A stretch of DNA of 64,000 nt from Ficedula albicollis. Taxonomy: Eukaryota > Chordata > Aves > Passeriformes > Muscicapidae. Of this stretch, positions 23,925 to 37,804 are shown in pieces. The stretch lies in assembly GCF_000247815.1 (NCBI RefSeq), contig NC_021686.1, forward strand, positions 9,500,719 through 9,564,718, in the 5' to 3' direction. The notes under the pieces were generated by a model. That model was not told the DNA's origin. It worked only from the letters and a program-made list of their open reading frames with translations, and ran no database searches. The position numbers and the translations under genes were made by a program. Each line of letters begins with the position of its first letter. Position 1 is the stretch's first letter.

Positions 23925-24115
23925 CCAAGGGAACAGCTAGAGCTGTGTCAGGGAGGGTCAGGTTGGATTTTAGGGATGCTTCTTCCCCAGAGGGTGCTGG
24001 GCACTGGAACAACTGCCCAGGGAATGGTGACATTCCCAAGTCTGCCAGAGCTCCAGGAGTGCTGCCAGGGATGCTCAGGGTGGGATTATTGGGGTGTCAG
24101 TGTTGAATTCTGGCT
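23925..24115 (+). mobile_element. CR1-like LINE fragment, sense
   Basis: Sense-oriented blocks are GTCAGGTTGGATTTTAGGGA, GGTGCTGGGCACTGGAACAA, CTGCCCAGGGAATGGTGACA and GCTCCAGGAGTG. They match a second CR1-type 3' region also seen at 55485-55775. The end is diverged. Confidence 0.75.
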
Positions 24116-27100
24116 CAGGATATTCCAAAAGTCCATAATTCCCACAGGGAAATCTCACTTTGCTTTGACTGCCCCAAATCTTCCCTGTGATCTCTCCCCT
24201 GAGCTGAAGGTGCAGCTGCTCCTTCCTGAGTTCCCAGCCTGTGCACCCTGATCCTCCTGGAGATGATTTGGAATCAGCTGTAAAATCCCACTGTAAAATC
24301 CCCTCAGCTGGATCAAAGATCTCAGCTCAGATCTGGCTTTTCTTCCCCTTCCCTCGTGGCAAACCCTTCACCTCCCAGCTTGGCTCTGCCAGAAATTTGG
24401 GATTTCTGGGGCTCTCTGTGCTGCTGGTGCTGAACACTTCTATTCCTTCCCTTTGCCAAGGATCATTTAGACAAACCTTGGAGACACAGGATCATCATCC
24501 CAGCAGATCAAACCTTGAGAATAAGGGCTGGGATGGATTTTTTTGGAGCAGCAGAGTGAAATCAGGGAGGTTTTTGCTGCCAGATAAGGGCCTTGCATTG
24601 TTTAGTGTGAAACAACCACTCACCTTCCCTTTGGAGCCAAGCTGGGATTTGGGCTGATTTTGATCCCAGAGCTACAATTACACGAGGTTTTGGGTGACAA
24701 CAGCATCAGTGACATGTCTGACTTTACTCCACATTTTATTTCCCACTTTGCTCCTCAAAATCCACCAAGAACTGCCAGCCCTGCCCAGGAATCGCATTTT
24801 TGGGAACAGATTTGACAGGTCAGGAACCCAAAACATGGAAAGAAGCATAATTTCCTTTTTTCCCATCATTTAGGGCCACTTTTCAGAGCAAATTCCTGCT
24901 TTGCAAGGCTCAGTTTCTAAATGACAAACCAAGCAAGGCCTCGATGTGAAAGGAAAAGCATCTGTTCAAAGGATGTTGCTCAATGTAATAAACCTGTTTT
25001 TCTGGCCACAGAGGTTCCTTAACGAGATGTTTCGGGAGGAAATAATTAAAATTGTGACGTTGGCTTCAAAAATAGGGATTTGATTATCAGCCAAGCCCGC
25101 TCTGCCTGTGGAATATTCCCTGGAAAATTCTCTGGGCAGTGCTCAGGAGCCAAATCCATGTTGCCCAAGAGGGTGGAATTCAGATAAGAGGCTTTCAGAA
25201 ATAGAGGCTAAAGGCCTTATAAAACTTCCTGAGGCCATCAGGGTAATTAATAGCCCTCCCAATTTATAGCACTGGATTCCATCTTGATAAGTTTGATGAA
25301 AATAAAATATCAAAAAGCCTCACAGCAGGGCCAGGGGAATGAGGAGATAAAAAGTAAATGACCCCAAACGCTCACAGCCATCCTCAGAGTTGCTGTTGGG
25401 CTCAGGATAATTGATTTGAATGCAGATAATTCCCATTTTTTCCCCCCAAAGGACTCAATTTAGGCTGAAGGAAAGGTGGCTGAGTGCAAATTAGAGATGT
25501 CAGTCAAGATGAAGACTTCAAGAGTGGGTTTCTCTGGATTTCCAGTGCATCTCCTGCCTCAGCCACGCACTTAGCTCAGCCAGCAACTGCAACCCTGGAA
25601 TCAGAAGGAATTTCTGGTTGCCAGAGCTGTATTTTATCAGGATTTTAATAAGGGAGAGATGCTGGCTTTGGGAGGCTGTCACTCCAAATGAAGTTTGTTC
25701 AAGTAATCAGAGCAGGGAAATCTTGCCATGAGACAGCTCCAGGCTGGAGCTCTGTGTGCTCTGGGTTTGATCCTCCCAGCCTCGCTTCACACAGCGATTT
25801 TCCAACCTTCCCTCGACTGCTTGGTGGCACCTCCAGGTGGTTTGGAGCTCTGGCACCAGCCCTTGGTGCTTTCTAACAGCCCTTGACTAATTGAAGTTGG
25901 AGTGTGAACGAGGTTTTTTTCTCCCCCGGATGATTCTTTTTGCTCTTTGTTATCTGACACTGAAGCAAAAAAATGTCCTGCTCTCCAGTCGGCTGCAGCC
26001 AAGGACTTGCAAAAATTTTGGCAGAGCTCAAAGAGAAGAGGGTTTGTGATGAAAACTTCTCGGCACAGAAAAAGAAATCGTTCTGTGCAACCTCTGAAGT
26101 GACCCCAGAAAAAGCAATGTAAACCTGCTGCCTCCCTGGGAGCACTGAGGAGGTCTGAGTTAATTGCCAGCATCTTTAATCTCCATTTCCCTCGTGATTT
26201 TCACTCTGGAGTTTTAGATTGACTCTGATTAGCTTGCCTAGAAGATCTGATTCTGTCCCCAATTACTCTCCTATAAATCAGACGAGCATCTTTATTACAG
26301 CTGATGAAATTACTGTGGCATGAGCAGAGCAGGGGGATGAGAATCAGGGAAGACCTAAAAAAATGAAATCTGATTGGGTTTTGTCCACTCTCACCCTGCT
26401 CCTGTGAGTGAGGTGCTCAGGGAGTGTTCAAGCCAAGGATCAGTGAAATCCAAACCTGCCTGTGTGCTCACCTGAGGGAGTGTTCTGTTAAATTCTTGCA
26501 GTGAGGGGAGGGAGCATTGGACAAAACTCAGAGATTTACTGGTATTAATGGGAGAGAAATTATTTATCCCAACCCTGGGGAAGGGGTGAAGAACTGGAGG
26601 AGCAGGGAAGGACCTGAGCATCACCCAGGAGCTGAGTGGGGTGAGAGGGACTCCTCTGCTCTCCTGGCAAGGCAGAAATCTTTTCCCCAGGCACCTCTTC
26701 TGCCCCAGGTGTGGAGCACGAGCAGCACCTCCAGCACCACCCTGCCAATCATCTTAATTGAATCTTCCAGCTCTGGCCCTGCAGCTGCTGATTTTCCTGT
26801 GCCTTGCACATCTTCCCCATCACAGCAGAATTAGGAGCGAGTTCTCACCCTCTTATCTCGCTGATAAATAATTGTGGGTTGCTGGTGGGAGGCTTTGAGC
26901 TGGAGCCCTTGGAGAGGCTCTTTAATGGGGCTCTGTGTGAACAAGCAGGGCTTGAGCAGGGTTTAATTACTGAGAAGGGATTGCTGAGATCGGGAGGCAC
27001 AGGAAGGTGCTCCAGGGCTTTGGGAGACGTGGCTGGAGGGGCAGTTAAGTGGATTAATCAGAGTGGGGATGAAGAGAGGATGAAGTCCTTTCTCCTCAGT

Positions 27101-27174
27101 GGAATAAGCAAAGCAGTGCTGAAAAAACACCCCTGTGCTCCTGGGGGAGCAGCCAGAGCTTTCCCTCCAAGTCC

Positions 27175-27315
27175 ATGGAATCCCACAGCGGTTTGGGCTG
27201 GAAAAAAAATCCATTTCCAGTTTGGACAGGGACACCTTCCACCCATCCAGGCTGCTCCAAGCCCATCCAGCCAGGCCTGGAGCCCTTCCAGGGATGGGGC
27301 AGCCACGAGCCCAGC
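27175..27315 (-). mobile_element. CR1 LINE 3' fragment, antisense
   Basis: GGTTTGGGCTGGAAAAAAAA, GGACAGGGACACCTTCCACC, GGCTGCTCCAAGCCCATCCA and CCTTCCAGGGATGGGGCAGC follow the antisense CR1 order. Confidence 0.8.
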
Positions 27316-28559
27316 GGGTCTGAGGAGAGATGGGTGAGATCAAAATGTGCAGAGTCACAGCCAACCTCGTGCAGGTGCCCCTGGTTGGGTTCCAAAACCT
27401 GTTCAAGGCTTTAAAGGTGGTTTCTAAAGCAGCTGTTGGCAATTCTGGTGCTCTGGTTCCCTTTTCCACCAGGGCCTCACTGGGGATGTGCAGGGAGCTC
27501 TGGGATCAGGGAAAAATGACCTTGGAAAGTCCTTGGGAGTGCTTGAAATCCAGCAGGAGTGAGGCTGGAAGAAGCCCAGCCCTTGCAGGTGGCTGTGCAT
27601 GTGCTGTCCTGCATTTCCCCAGAGCTCTGGGATTAAAAACCTCTTTTCCAGGAGGGCTACAGCAGGAATCCCCCCCTGGGAGGCCAGGAGTGAATCCCCC
27701 AACACGAGGGATTCATTTTGCCAAGCACGAGAACAAACGCCAGAGGTGTCCTTGTCCCTCTGTTTTACAAGCCAGTAGTAAATAACACAAATTCCAGTTA
27801 CACCTGGAATATTCAGAGAGCTGGATGAGCATTTTTCACCCTCCAGAGGAGGAATGGGGAGGTGTTGATTGATTCTTGTGGAAATTCTGCATCTCATGCA
27901 ACAAAAATACCCCTTAAAGGGTTGGCTGGCCCTCAGTGCTGGCTCACAAACCCTCAGGTGACTCCTTTTTTTTTTTTTTTTTCCCTTTCTCTGTGTTTAA
28001 TGGGTTTAATCCATTAGATTTGAGGATTTCCAGCTAAATCCAAATCCAGCATAGAGGTGCATCCCATATTCTTGGGGTTCCTGGGCTGGTTTTTCATCCC
28101 TCAGTGGGAATGGCTGCAGAATGTTCTGTGCATGCAGAGGGAAGGAGGGAGGGAACCTGGACAGCTCAAGGAAATAATTCCTGGGTAAGAGGCAGAGATT
28201 TGGGGTCACCTTGTGCCACCTCCTGAGGATCCCTCTGTTCTCCCCTGACCCTACAAAGGCAGTGGGAGGCTCAGAGCCCTCACAGACAAGGGAGCTGCCC
28301 CAAAAGGACTTTGTTCTCTATAAATGTGTTCAGGGAGAGGCAGGAAAGGGCAGGAGGGGTTTGATTGCTTGGCTGCTCCTCATGGATGAACACCCAGGCA
28401 GCTTAACCCCTTCCCTTGGTGGGAATATCAGGGAAAAATGAGGATAAAAACCTGCCTTGGATTGATCCCTGGGGTTAATGATCAGTAAAGGATTTTCTGG
28501 GATTTTTTTAAACCCACTTGTGGCAAGACAAGGAGCAGTGGTTTTAAGCTGGCAGAGGG

Positions 28560-28800
28560 CAGGGTTAGAAGGGATTTTGGGGATAAATTCTTCCCTGTGA
28601 GGATGGGGAGAGGCTGGAATGAAATTCCCAGAGAAGCTGTGGCTGCTCCAGCCCTGGAAGTGTCCCAGGCCAGGCTGGACAGGGCTTGGAGCCACCTGGG
28701 ATAGTCAGAGGTGTCCCTGCCCTGGCAGGGGTGGGATGGATGAGATCCTTGTTTTTTTTAAGGTCCTTTCCAACTTGAACCACTGTGGAATTCTGGAACT
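28560..28800 (+). mobile_element. CR1 LINE 3' fragment, sense
   Basis: Blocks in sense order are GAGGATGGGGAGAGGCTGGA, CCCAGAGAAGCTGTGGCTGC, CTGGAAGTGTCCCAGGCCAG, GTGTCCCTGCC and AAGGTCCTTTCCAACTTGAA. It ends near CTGTGGAATTCTGG. Confidence 0.85.
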
Positions 28801-30181
28801 GTGGGAAGCAAAGCTTTGCTGAGCGCTCAGCGAGGGTGGGGTGTGGAAGAACAGCTGAGGGCTGTGAGGAGCAGCAGCAGAGGTGGGAGCAGTTTGTGCA
28901 AGCAGCCGACGTGTCAGACCTGACTCCTGCAAGCCTTTAACAGCCCTGACACCAGGAAACAGCTGCACAGACAAATTTCACAAAAGATCTCCTCCTTGGC
29001 ACAGGAGCCTGGTTGGTTTTAGCTGTGCTGTCTCCTCACCCAGTGGGGGTGAACCTCCACGAGGGAAGAAACTTGGAAAACTTGCTGGGAAATCATCAGC
29101 ATTTTGAATTTAGGGTGAGAGATCCCAAAGAGGCAGCGTTTCCCTTCCAGCAGTCCTGGAAGTCCAGGAGTTTCCTTCTGTTTCTTGAGTAAAAACCATC
29201 CAGGGAATTCATGGATTCATGCCTGACTTCCCTGTGAGGTTTTATTTGCTGCCTGAGGAGTGAGGGGTTTGTGGATCAGCTTTTGGGGACACACCACAAA
29301 GGGAATCCCCTCCACCCACCAGCTCTGAGCCTTCTCTTCCCACAGCACTTCCCTCCCTGGTTTAAATCAGGAGTTGTGCCACTAAAATTTGGGGCAGGAG
29401 CAGCTGTGGGATTTGTGGGATTTGCCAAAACCTCCCAGGCTCCCACGAGGTGGTGAGTGGGGAGCATCACTGGGAGTGAGCTCTGACAGGAGCTGGGATT
29501 CTGATGGGAATCGGAATTCCAGGATGGAATTTCAGCTCTAGTAGCAAGCCAGCTCTGGAAGTTTGGGGTGTTTTATCTAAATAAAAAGTGTAAATTACAT
29601 AGCAGAGCTCGCTTTGCTCTGCACACAGCCTGGGTGGTGTTAATTAAACCTTCGGCTGCTTTTTTTAGTGGAGGGAAGGCTGAGAAAACGAGTCTTAAAT
29701 CAAGCCTACATTTAATTAAAGCCTCTCTTCCATTCAAATGCTCTCCCACTATGATAGTGGTGGTGCAGTTGGAATGCTGAGCCAGGAGGAATCACAAGGA
29801 GATTGGGTTTGTAGAAACAAAAATGAAGTTAAAAATGTGGGAATTTTCTGGGTTACATTACAAACCCAGCAGCTTTAGGTAAAACTCCAGATTTCTTCAG
29901 TGAAAGGGAGTTTTTTTGGGTTATAATCCCTCCTTGGGATTTCCTTGCCTCAGAACTTGTGCTTCAGGTGGTTTATTTGAATTAAATGGTTTAAATTGTA
30001 TCAGATTGCTGTAGGAACTTCAGGCCAATCCTTTGGCCACACATTCCTTCTCTCCCAGAGCTCTGGATGGATCCCAAGAGTTTCTGTCCAGGCATGGGTA
30101 CTGGCACTGTGGGAAAATGGATATTTAATAACTTTTTGGGTGACTTTTGTCCTCACATTCTTTTTCTCTGTCTTCCTGCAG

Positions 30182-30274
30182 GTGATAACCCTGGAAGGAT
30201 GGGTGGACATCATGTATTACGTGATGGATGCACACTCTTTTTACAATTTTATATATTTTATATTGCTTATCATA
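30182..30274 (+). CDS. CACNA1H: CACNA1H exon: repeat I P-loop and start of S6 (copy 1)
   Basis: The 93 bases form 31 codons in phase 0 at both ends, from VITLEGW to FILLII. It encodes the pore helix and selectivity filter of repeat I. The Glu in TLEGW is the first position of the T-type EEDD filter ring. The start of S6 ([10 protein letters not shown]) follows. The acceptor is TTCCTGCAG ending at 30181 and the donor is GTAAGT at 30275. [10 protein letters not shown] agrees with Cav3.2, where Cav3.1 has Phe after the first Tyr. A second copy lies 651 bp downstream. Only one is needed to make a normal channel. Confidence 0.96.
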
Positions 30275-30832
30275 GTAAGTATGACCTGGGAGGTTCTCCT
30301 ATTCCTTGTCCTTGGTGGCTGAAGTTGTTCCCTGGGGGTTTTTTTGTTGTTTTTTTTTTTTTTTTCCCCCAGCCTCTCTTCCATTCAAATGCTCTCCCAC
30401 TATGATAGTGGTGGTGCAGTTGGAATGCTGAGCCAGGAGGAATCACAAGGAGATTGGGTTTGCAGAAACAAAAATGAAGTTAAAAATGTGGGAATTTTCT
30501 GGGTTACATTACAAACCCAGCAGCTTTAGGTAAAACTCCAGATTTCTTCAGTGAAAGGGAGTTTTTTTGGGTTATAATCCCTCCTTGGGATTTCCTTGCC
30601 TCAGAACTTGTGCTTCAGGTGGTTTATTTGAATTAAATGGTTTAAATTGTATCAGATTGCTGTAGGAACTTCAGGCCAATCCTTTGGCCACACATTCCTT
30701 CTCTCCCAGAGCTCTGGATGGATCCCAAGAGTTTCTGTCCAGGGATGGGTTCTGGCACTGTGGGAAAATGGATATTTAATAACTTTTTGGGTGACTTTTG
30801 TCCTCACATTCTTTTTCTCTGTCTTCCTGCAG

Positions 30833-30925
30833 GTGATAACCCTGGAAGGATGGGTGGACATCATGTATTATGTGATGGATGCACACTCTTTTTACAATTT
30901 TATATATTTTATATTGCTTATCATA
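30833..30925 (+). CDS. CACNA1H: CACNA1H P-loop exon, duplicate copy 2
   Basis: This is identical in protein sequence to the exon at 30182-30274. It differs by one synonymous TAC to TAT change and has the same acceptor and donor. Because it is 93 bases and phase 0 to 0, including both copies would keep the frame but insert 31 extra residues, repeating the selectivity filter and half of S6. No known channel has this. The copy is most simply the second haplotype placed in tandem, or a very recent real duplication in which one copy would be skipped. Confidence 0.7.
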
Positions 30926-32184
30926 GTAAGTATGACCTGGGAGGTTCTCCTATTCCTTGTCCTTGGTGGCTGAAGTTGTTCCCTGGGGGTTTTTTTGTTG
31001 TTTTTTTTTTTTTTTTTCCCACAGGGAAGAGCCAGGCAGGATTCAGGATTCAGGGCTTTCCCTCCCTCTTGTCCTCCAACTCTTGGTCTTGTCACCTGGA
31101 TGTATCTGTTAAAAAAAAATCCAGGCTTTTCCTCCTTTAACCTCCTCAATATACCAGAGAGAGTCTCGTTTCTTTGGAGAGCCCTCAAACCTCTGAATTT
31201 CACCTGGAATCCTTTAAATAATAATAATTCTCATAGCAGCAGTGCACCTGAGACTCTGAGGTCTCACATTCCCAAAAAACAAAATATCACCCACTGGAGG
31301 TGCTGGGGGTTGTGTCCAGAAACTTCCAGTCCATCTCCTCCAGGAAGTGGAAAAGTGAAATATTTAAGGCAGGAGGGGAAGGTACCACGAAGATTTCAGG
31401 CAGGACATGGGATGGAGGTGTTTGAAAGTGATTTTGTGACTGGACAGCCCTTCAGGTATCCCTGTCCTGTCAGGGTGGGTTGAAGCAGTTCCCGCCAGCA
31501 GTGGGAAAAGCTGGATGAGAGCAGGGTGAGAGTGCCCTGGGGCAGACAGGGATTCCTGAGCAATGAGCCTTGAGCAGAAATTCACACCCACTCCACTGAG
31601 CTGTTCTCTCCAAGTGGATCCATGTGGAAAAGCCAGAAGGTGACTCCTGCCCAAGTCACCTGCAGCTGGGAAAGGCACCTTTGCTGCTTCTCTGGAAGCA
31701 GCACCACAAACCATCTCCACACAGCTTCCCTGAGCATTCCCCAGACAACTCCAGATTAAATCCATCCATGTCCAGGGCTGGCCCCGAGAGTGGCACTGCC
31801 CTGAGGTCAGTCCCTTTTCAATTCCCTGCTGGCAATATTTGATATCTCCCTTTGGCTGATTTAGGAACCCGAGTGGTGAAAAATCCCTTTGTGGGCTCCA
31901 CAGATGAGGGGAGGATGCAGCTTCAGGTCTTGTCCTTGGGACTTCACTTTGAAAACTTGGTGTCACCCAGGAGCACATCAGCTCACCCAGACACCGAATC
32001 AGCCCCTCAGGAGCACTGAGTGTCCTGGAGATGCTTTTCAGTGTCAGGGAATCTCAGGAGCTCAAGGTCACAGATCCATGGGCCCTGACTGTATACCCCC
32101 AAAATGATTTCACACTCTTTTGGGGTGTGAAATGATTGGAGAAGAGAAGAGGATGTTTCAAACCAGCACAAATTTGACTTGAAA

Positions 32185-32420
32185 TCATCTTTTCCTGCAG
32201 GTTGGCCAAATTTCAGGAGATTTATTCACTGAAAGAGTGATTGGGCTCTGGAAAGGTCTGCCCAGGGAGGAGGTGGAGTCACCATCCCTGGATGTGCTTA
32301 AAAAACACTGAATGTGGCACTCAGTGCTCTGGTTAATTGATGAGGAGGTGTTGGGTCATGGGCTGGACTCAATGACCTCAAAGTTCTTTTCCCAGCTAGT
32401 TCATTCTGTGAATGTCCAAA
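32185..32420 (+). mobile_element. CR1 LINE 3' fragment, sense
   Basis: Blocks GGTCTGCCCAGGGAGGAGGT, CACCATCCCTGGATGTGCTT, GATGAGGAGGTGTTGGGTCA and GGACTCAATGACCTCAAAGT lead to TTCATTCTGTGAATG. These are in the order of a sense CR1 3' end. Confidence 0.8.
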
Positions 32421-32476
32421 GCAATGCTGTGCTGGGGGCTGTGCGTGTTTCCTACACCTGTGTTAGAAATAAATGT

Positions 32477-32525
32477 CGGAGAGGGAGAGGGAGAGGGAGA
32501 GGGAGAGGGAGAGGGAGAGGAGAGG
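32477..32525. repeat. GGGAGA hexanucleotide microsatellite
   Basis: About eight units of GGGAGA form a purine-only tract about 180 bases before the next acceptor. Confidence 0.9.
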
Positions 32526-32704
32526 AGGCTGTTGCTAAAATAATAGATGGTTCAGAGCACATTTAGCAGCTCAGGCACACACTGACAGCACATTTGGCGA
32601 GCAGACCCTGGGATTCGGCACGTTTGGAAACCTCAGGATTGCTGAGAACTGCGTGTGGCGACGAAGAGCTTTCCTGCTGACTGCTTCCCCTGTTTCCTCC
32701 CCAG

Positions 32705-34009
<1,305 letters not shown>

Positions 34010-37000
34010 GTAAGGGCAACCAAGCCGCTTTGTTTTTTGTTTAGGGCAACTGGGAGAAGGGTAAATGGCTCGAGAGTCTAATGGCAGCCCTGTGGGGTGC
34101 TGATGGTTGTGAGCGTGCTGGAAGCTGTGGGACAGGTGAATCCTCGGATTTACCGTCGTGGATGGTCCAGGCCACTGCTGGAGGCCTCTTTGCTGTGGTT
34201 ACAAAATCAGGATTTGAGCTCTCGTGTGCTTTGTGGTATCCTGGAGGTGCTCCCACTCTTCCCACCCAAACCCAGAACTGTGCAGCCGCTGGGATCACAC
34301 CTCCAGTGAGTGCAGAGAGCCCCCAGGGGCTGGGAGATGCTGCCTTGAAAAGGATGAGCAGGTGGGATCTGCGGGAGAAGCACAAGAGAAAGCAAACTCA
34401 GGCATTTAAAACAGGCAGGCACTGCAAGAACTCGAACCAGACACTTCCAGTTCTGCTCTGATGGGCCCTGGAGCCTCTGCATTTCTTTTTGGCAAGGAGG
34501 AGCAGCAGGTTCAGTGCTCAGAGGACATGTGGAGGACAGGACAGGAGCAGAGCTGCACATCTCAGGCTTTCCCTGTGTGCAGAAGAAATGTGGGGCTGAG
34601 TTTTCCTGCAGGTTTGGGGCTCCATTCAATCTGAGGAGCATTTTGGGGAATTGTTTTAGTGCCTCTGTCCCATCCTCTCTGCACAGATGCAGCCACCCCA
34701 GCAGAGTCAGTGAGGTTTTATCTCCCCTCACATATAAATCACCCACTGGAGCAGTGATTACACGCAACACTTGGATTTCTATTTTATAAAATGTTTTTCC
34801 AGTCCTCGTGGCTAGAGCTAAAAGCTGCAAAATACTCTTAAGCCCTCCAACAGTGAAAAGTCACAAAGATCCAGCTTCTATTTTTTAATCTCTTTAAGCC
34901 AAACTCGTCATTTGGGTTTTTTTTCAATGCCTGTGTTTTCCAAAACTGTTTATTTGCGTCTACATGGACACAAATATTTACCCTGGTGATGGATGTACTG
35001 AAAAAAATACAAGCCTGGACTGGGGAGGAGGGGGGGAGCACAGGAAAAGTTGCTTGACAGAGAGGTTGGGTGGCTTGCCTTTGTTGATTTTTGTTGTTTT
35101 TAAGGACCACACAAAAGGGTAAAAGTGGATTGTTTATAGAAACTGCCTCGGGCAGACGCTTCCGAACGCTCGGGAGCTTGGCACGGGGCGGGGGGGCAAG
35201 GTTACTGCCAACAGTTCTGTTGTTCAGCAAGGACTTTTTATAAATCACTGCTTCATCCTTAGCTGTGCAAATTAATGAAGGTTTTTAGGAGAATGCGTTT
35301 TTACCTTGAGATAAAAACCCAGGCTCTGCAGAAGGCTGGAATTGGGAAAGAAAGGAGCAGGAGAGCTGTTGAAGTCAGAGTTTGGATCCTCCTGTTTGCT
35401 GCTGGGGTCCTTTTTAGGAGAAGAAAGGCCCAAATCTCAGTCCCAACTGTGACATCCCTGAGCCAATTCAGTGATTTAAGAGATCTTCCCTTAGCCTGGG
35501 GTGGTTCTTTGAAAGCTGGGATTAGATTGAGTTGTCATTAATAATGCAATTACAGTGTCCTCTTTCCACAGAGGGATTTCAGCCCAGAGGATGCCAAAAT
35601 GCTTTAAACAAATCTCCTGGAATTGTTTTGTCTCTTGCAGAAGTATGCTCCCAGCTGGGAAGGGCTGGAAGGTGGGGAGAGGCTGCTCATCCATCCCCCT
35701 GGGCTGGGGAGGGATTCAGGGCCGACCTGGAGACCCTGGAAGTGCCCAGCTCTTCCCTTCCATGGATCAGGCTCTTTCCAGGCCCTTCTTCCCACTCAGC
35801 CACTCCTGCAGGGCTGAGTCAGGGTCAGTTCTGCACCAGGAGTGCTGGAGGTGACTTCAGGCTTTGTGATGATCTTTAAGTGCCAGGGTGGAGCTCTGCC
35901 AGGCACAGCCCCCAGTTCCCATTTCTCCATCCCTAAAACTCAGCAAAGGAGCCACGAGGAAGAATCCCAAGCTCTCCCAACCCTCCCTCAGTCCTTCTGG
36001 GGGGGAACAAAGAGCCTTTAATTCCCTCTGTCTCCTCTCCCAAGTCAACAAGCAGAGCATGTTTAGTGCAAGACTTGAGCGAGGAGAGCACAGAAGTGAT
36101 AATTGAGAGCTTTAAGGAGCATTAACAGCCCGGGCTCTCCCAGCCCCAGCTGGAGGCGAGGTTGGTGTCTGCTGGGAAGGATGCAGCGGTGGAAGACAGC
36201 ATTCTCCTGCCTCTTTTGTTGTGGATTTGAAGAGCTCCGAGTACAGCCTGTTCCCCGTGTTCCCGTGCCCTGCAATGCTGGAGGTTATTTTAGCAGGCAG
36301 CCAAGGAGACTCTGGTATTTTGAAGACATCTGCGGCGCCAGGGCTTTCCATATCGTTTTTAACACTTTGATAGCATTGAAAGCCATCTGGCAAACCCCCT
36401 CCCTGTGCTGCTCCTGGGATGGGCTGAACCTTCCCCCCTTGGCTCAGTCCCGAGCAGGGACACGGTGCAGGGGGCAAAACATTCCCAAATCTCCCGGTGT
36501 TCCTGACGCAATGCCCGGGAGCCAGGCCTGTCCTCCAAGGCCGTTCTGAAGGCCACTGATATCCCTGTGACATTCAGGCAAGGAAAATGTGCTTTGGCTC
36601 TTGTCACATCCCAGTTTTCCAGTGCAGGGATGCACTGCCTTGGTTTGGTGCTGTGGCTGGGATCAGCATTCCTGCTGGGTGAGCTCCAAGTTCCAGGGCT
36701 CGGATCCAGGAGCAGCCACTGCTTTTTAACCTGTGCTCCCCAACACTGATCCAAGTGGTCACCATCCCCACTCCAGACAGGGACCACGTGGATGTGGCAC
36801 TTCTGGGTATGGTTTAATGGATTTGGTGAGCTCAGAGGTTTTTTCCATGGTTCTGTGAGAGGGGGAAATTGCCCCTTTGCCTTACATCCCTGAAGCTCAA
36901 GGAATTGATGCTTAAGTGGAATTTTGTGGGAAGGATCCCGTGCTTATGCTGGAGGTTTTTCCTGCCGTTAATATCTGGTTTCTAAATATAAGGACACTCA

Positions 37001-37536
37001 GAATAAATTCCTAAATGTGATGAAACTTAAGGATTGGATTCCTAAATATAAGGAAATAAAATCTGGTGCCATTCCCAAATTATCCTAGTTCCTCTTGTTC
37101 CTGTGCCCTGGCTCCAGGCCAACCAGCATTTCTCCTCACACCACAAAACATGTTTGATTTCAAACCCCCCTGTGCCTCAGAGATCGAATCCACCTGAGCT
37201 TTATTAAAGGCTGAAGGAGACAGGGGACTCTCCAGGCTGTGATCCGTGGTCTGCAGCCACCTTTGGTGCTTGGTCCCTTCTCCCTCTCCCTCCTCATTAG
37301 GAACTAAATGGCAGCAGTGGCTAAATTGGGTGGAACAGCTTGACAGCGCTCAGAGTTCGTTAATGATGGGAGCCTGCTCAGGGATAATCAGGAATAATGG
37401 AAAGGGAGGGATGGGCTGGTCACTCTTCCCTTAGCCCAGGATACAAAATGAGAGTCACACTCCGAGAGCCCATGGAGGGGGTACAGGGTGGGAAAAGGGA
37501 CAGAGGGGGGAAATGAGGCCAAATCAGAGCTGCTCG

Positions 37537-37780
37537 GGATGGATGGATGGATGGATGGATGGATGGATGGATGGATGGATGGATGGATGGATGGATGGAT
37601 GGATGGATGGATGGATGGATGGATGGATGGATGGATGGATGGATGGATGGATGGATGGATGGATGGATGGATGGATGGATGGATGGATGGATGGATGGAT
37701 GGATGGATGGATGGATGGATGGATGGATGGATGGATGGATGGATGGATGGATGGATGGATGGATGGATGGATGGATGGAT
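37537..37780. repeat. GGAT tetranucleotide microsatellite, 61 copies
   Basis: A perfect 244-base array of GGAT is present. Four is not a multiple of three, but 12-base periodicity leaves several frames open as Met-Asp-Gly-Trp and, on the other strand, Ile-His-Pro-Ser repeats, which are not genes. Tetranucleotide arrays of this length are normally highly polymorphic. Confidence 0.97.
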
Positions 37781-37804
37781 TTTTAGGGTCTGGAGAATAA
37801 CTCC

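Larger units (their letters stand above)
18467..30181 (+). other. CACNA1H: CACNA1H intron, 11.7 kb
   Basis: This intron includes a 500-bp pyrimidine tract, several CR1 fragments, a near-perfect 755-bp tandem duplication and the start of the 651-bp duplication. Stretches 19000-20980, 22770-23930, 24130-27170, 27320-28550 and 28810-29720 contain no exon, RNA gene or element I can name. The intron ends in TCTTCCTGCAG at 30181. Confidence 0.82.
29721..31022. repeat. 651-bp tandem duplication spanning the pore exon
   Basis: Copy 1 (29721-30371) and copy 2 (30372-31022) match at 651-bp offset. I found four substitutions: 29812 T/30463 C, 30093 C/30744 G, 30100 A/30751 T and 30220 C/30871 T, plus small changes in the terminal T-run and its CCCC end. 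That is about 0.6 percent, in the range of heterozygosity between two bird haplotypes. The unit includes a whole exon with both splice sites, all intact in both copies. Confidence 0.95.
31023..32704 (+). other. CACNA1H: CACNA1H intron between pore exon and S6/linker exon
   Basis: After the duplication, this stretch holds a CR1-type fragment (32185-32420) and a GGGAGA microsatellite (32477-32525). I see nothing coding in 31023-32180. The acceptor is CTCCCCAG ending at 32704. Confidence 0.8.

Noticed and set aside
30182..30925. Functional mutually exclusive exon pair
   Set aside because: Such pairs normally diverge in sequence. Here protein and flanking introns are almost identical, so two haplotypes in tandem is the simpler reading, though not excluded without RNA data.
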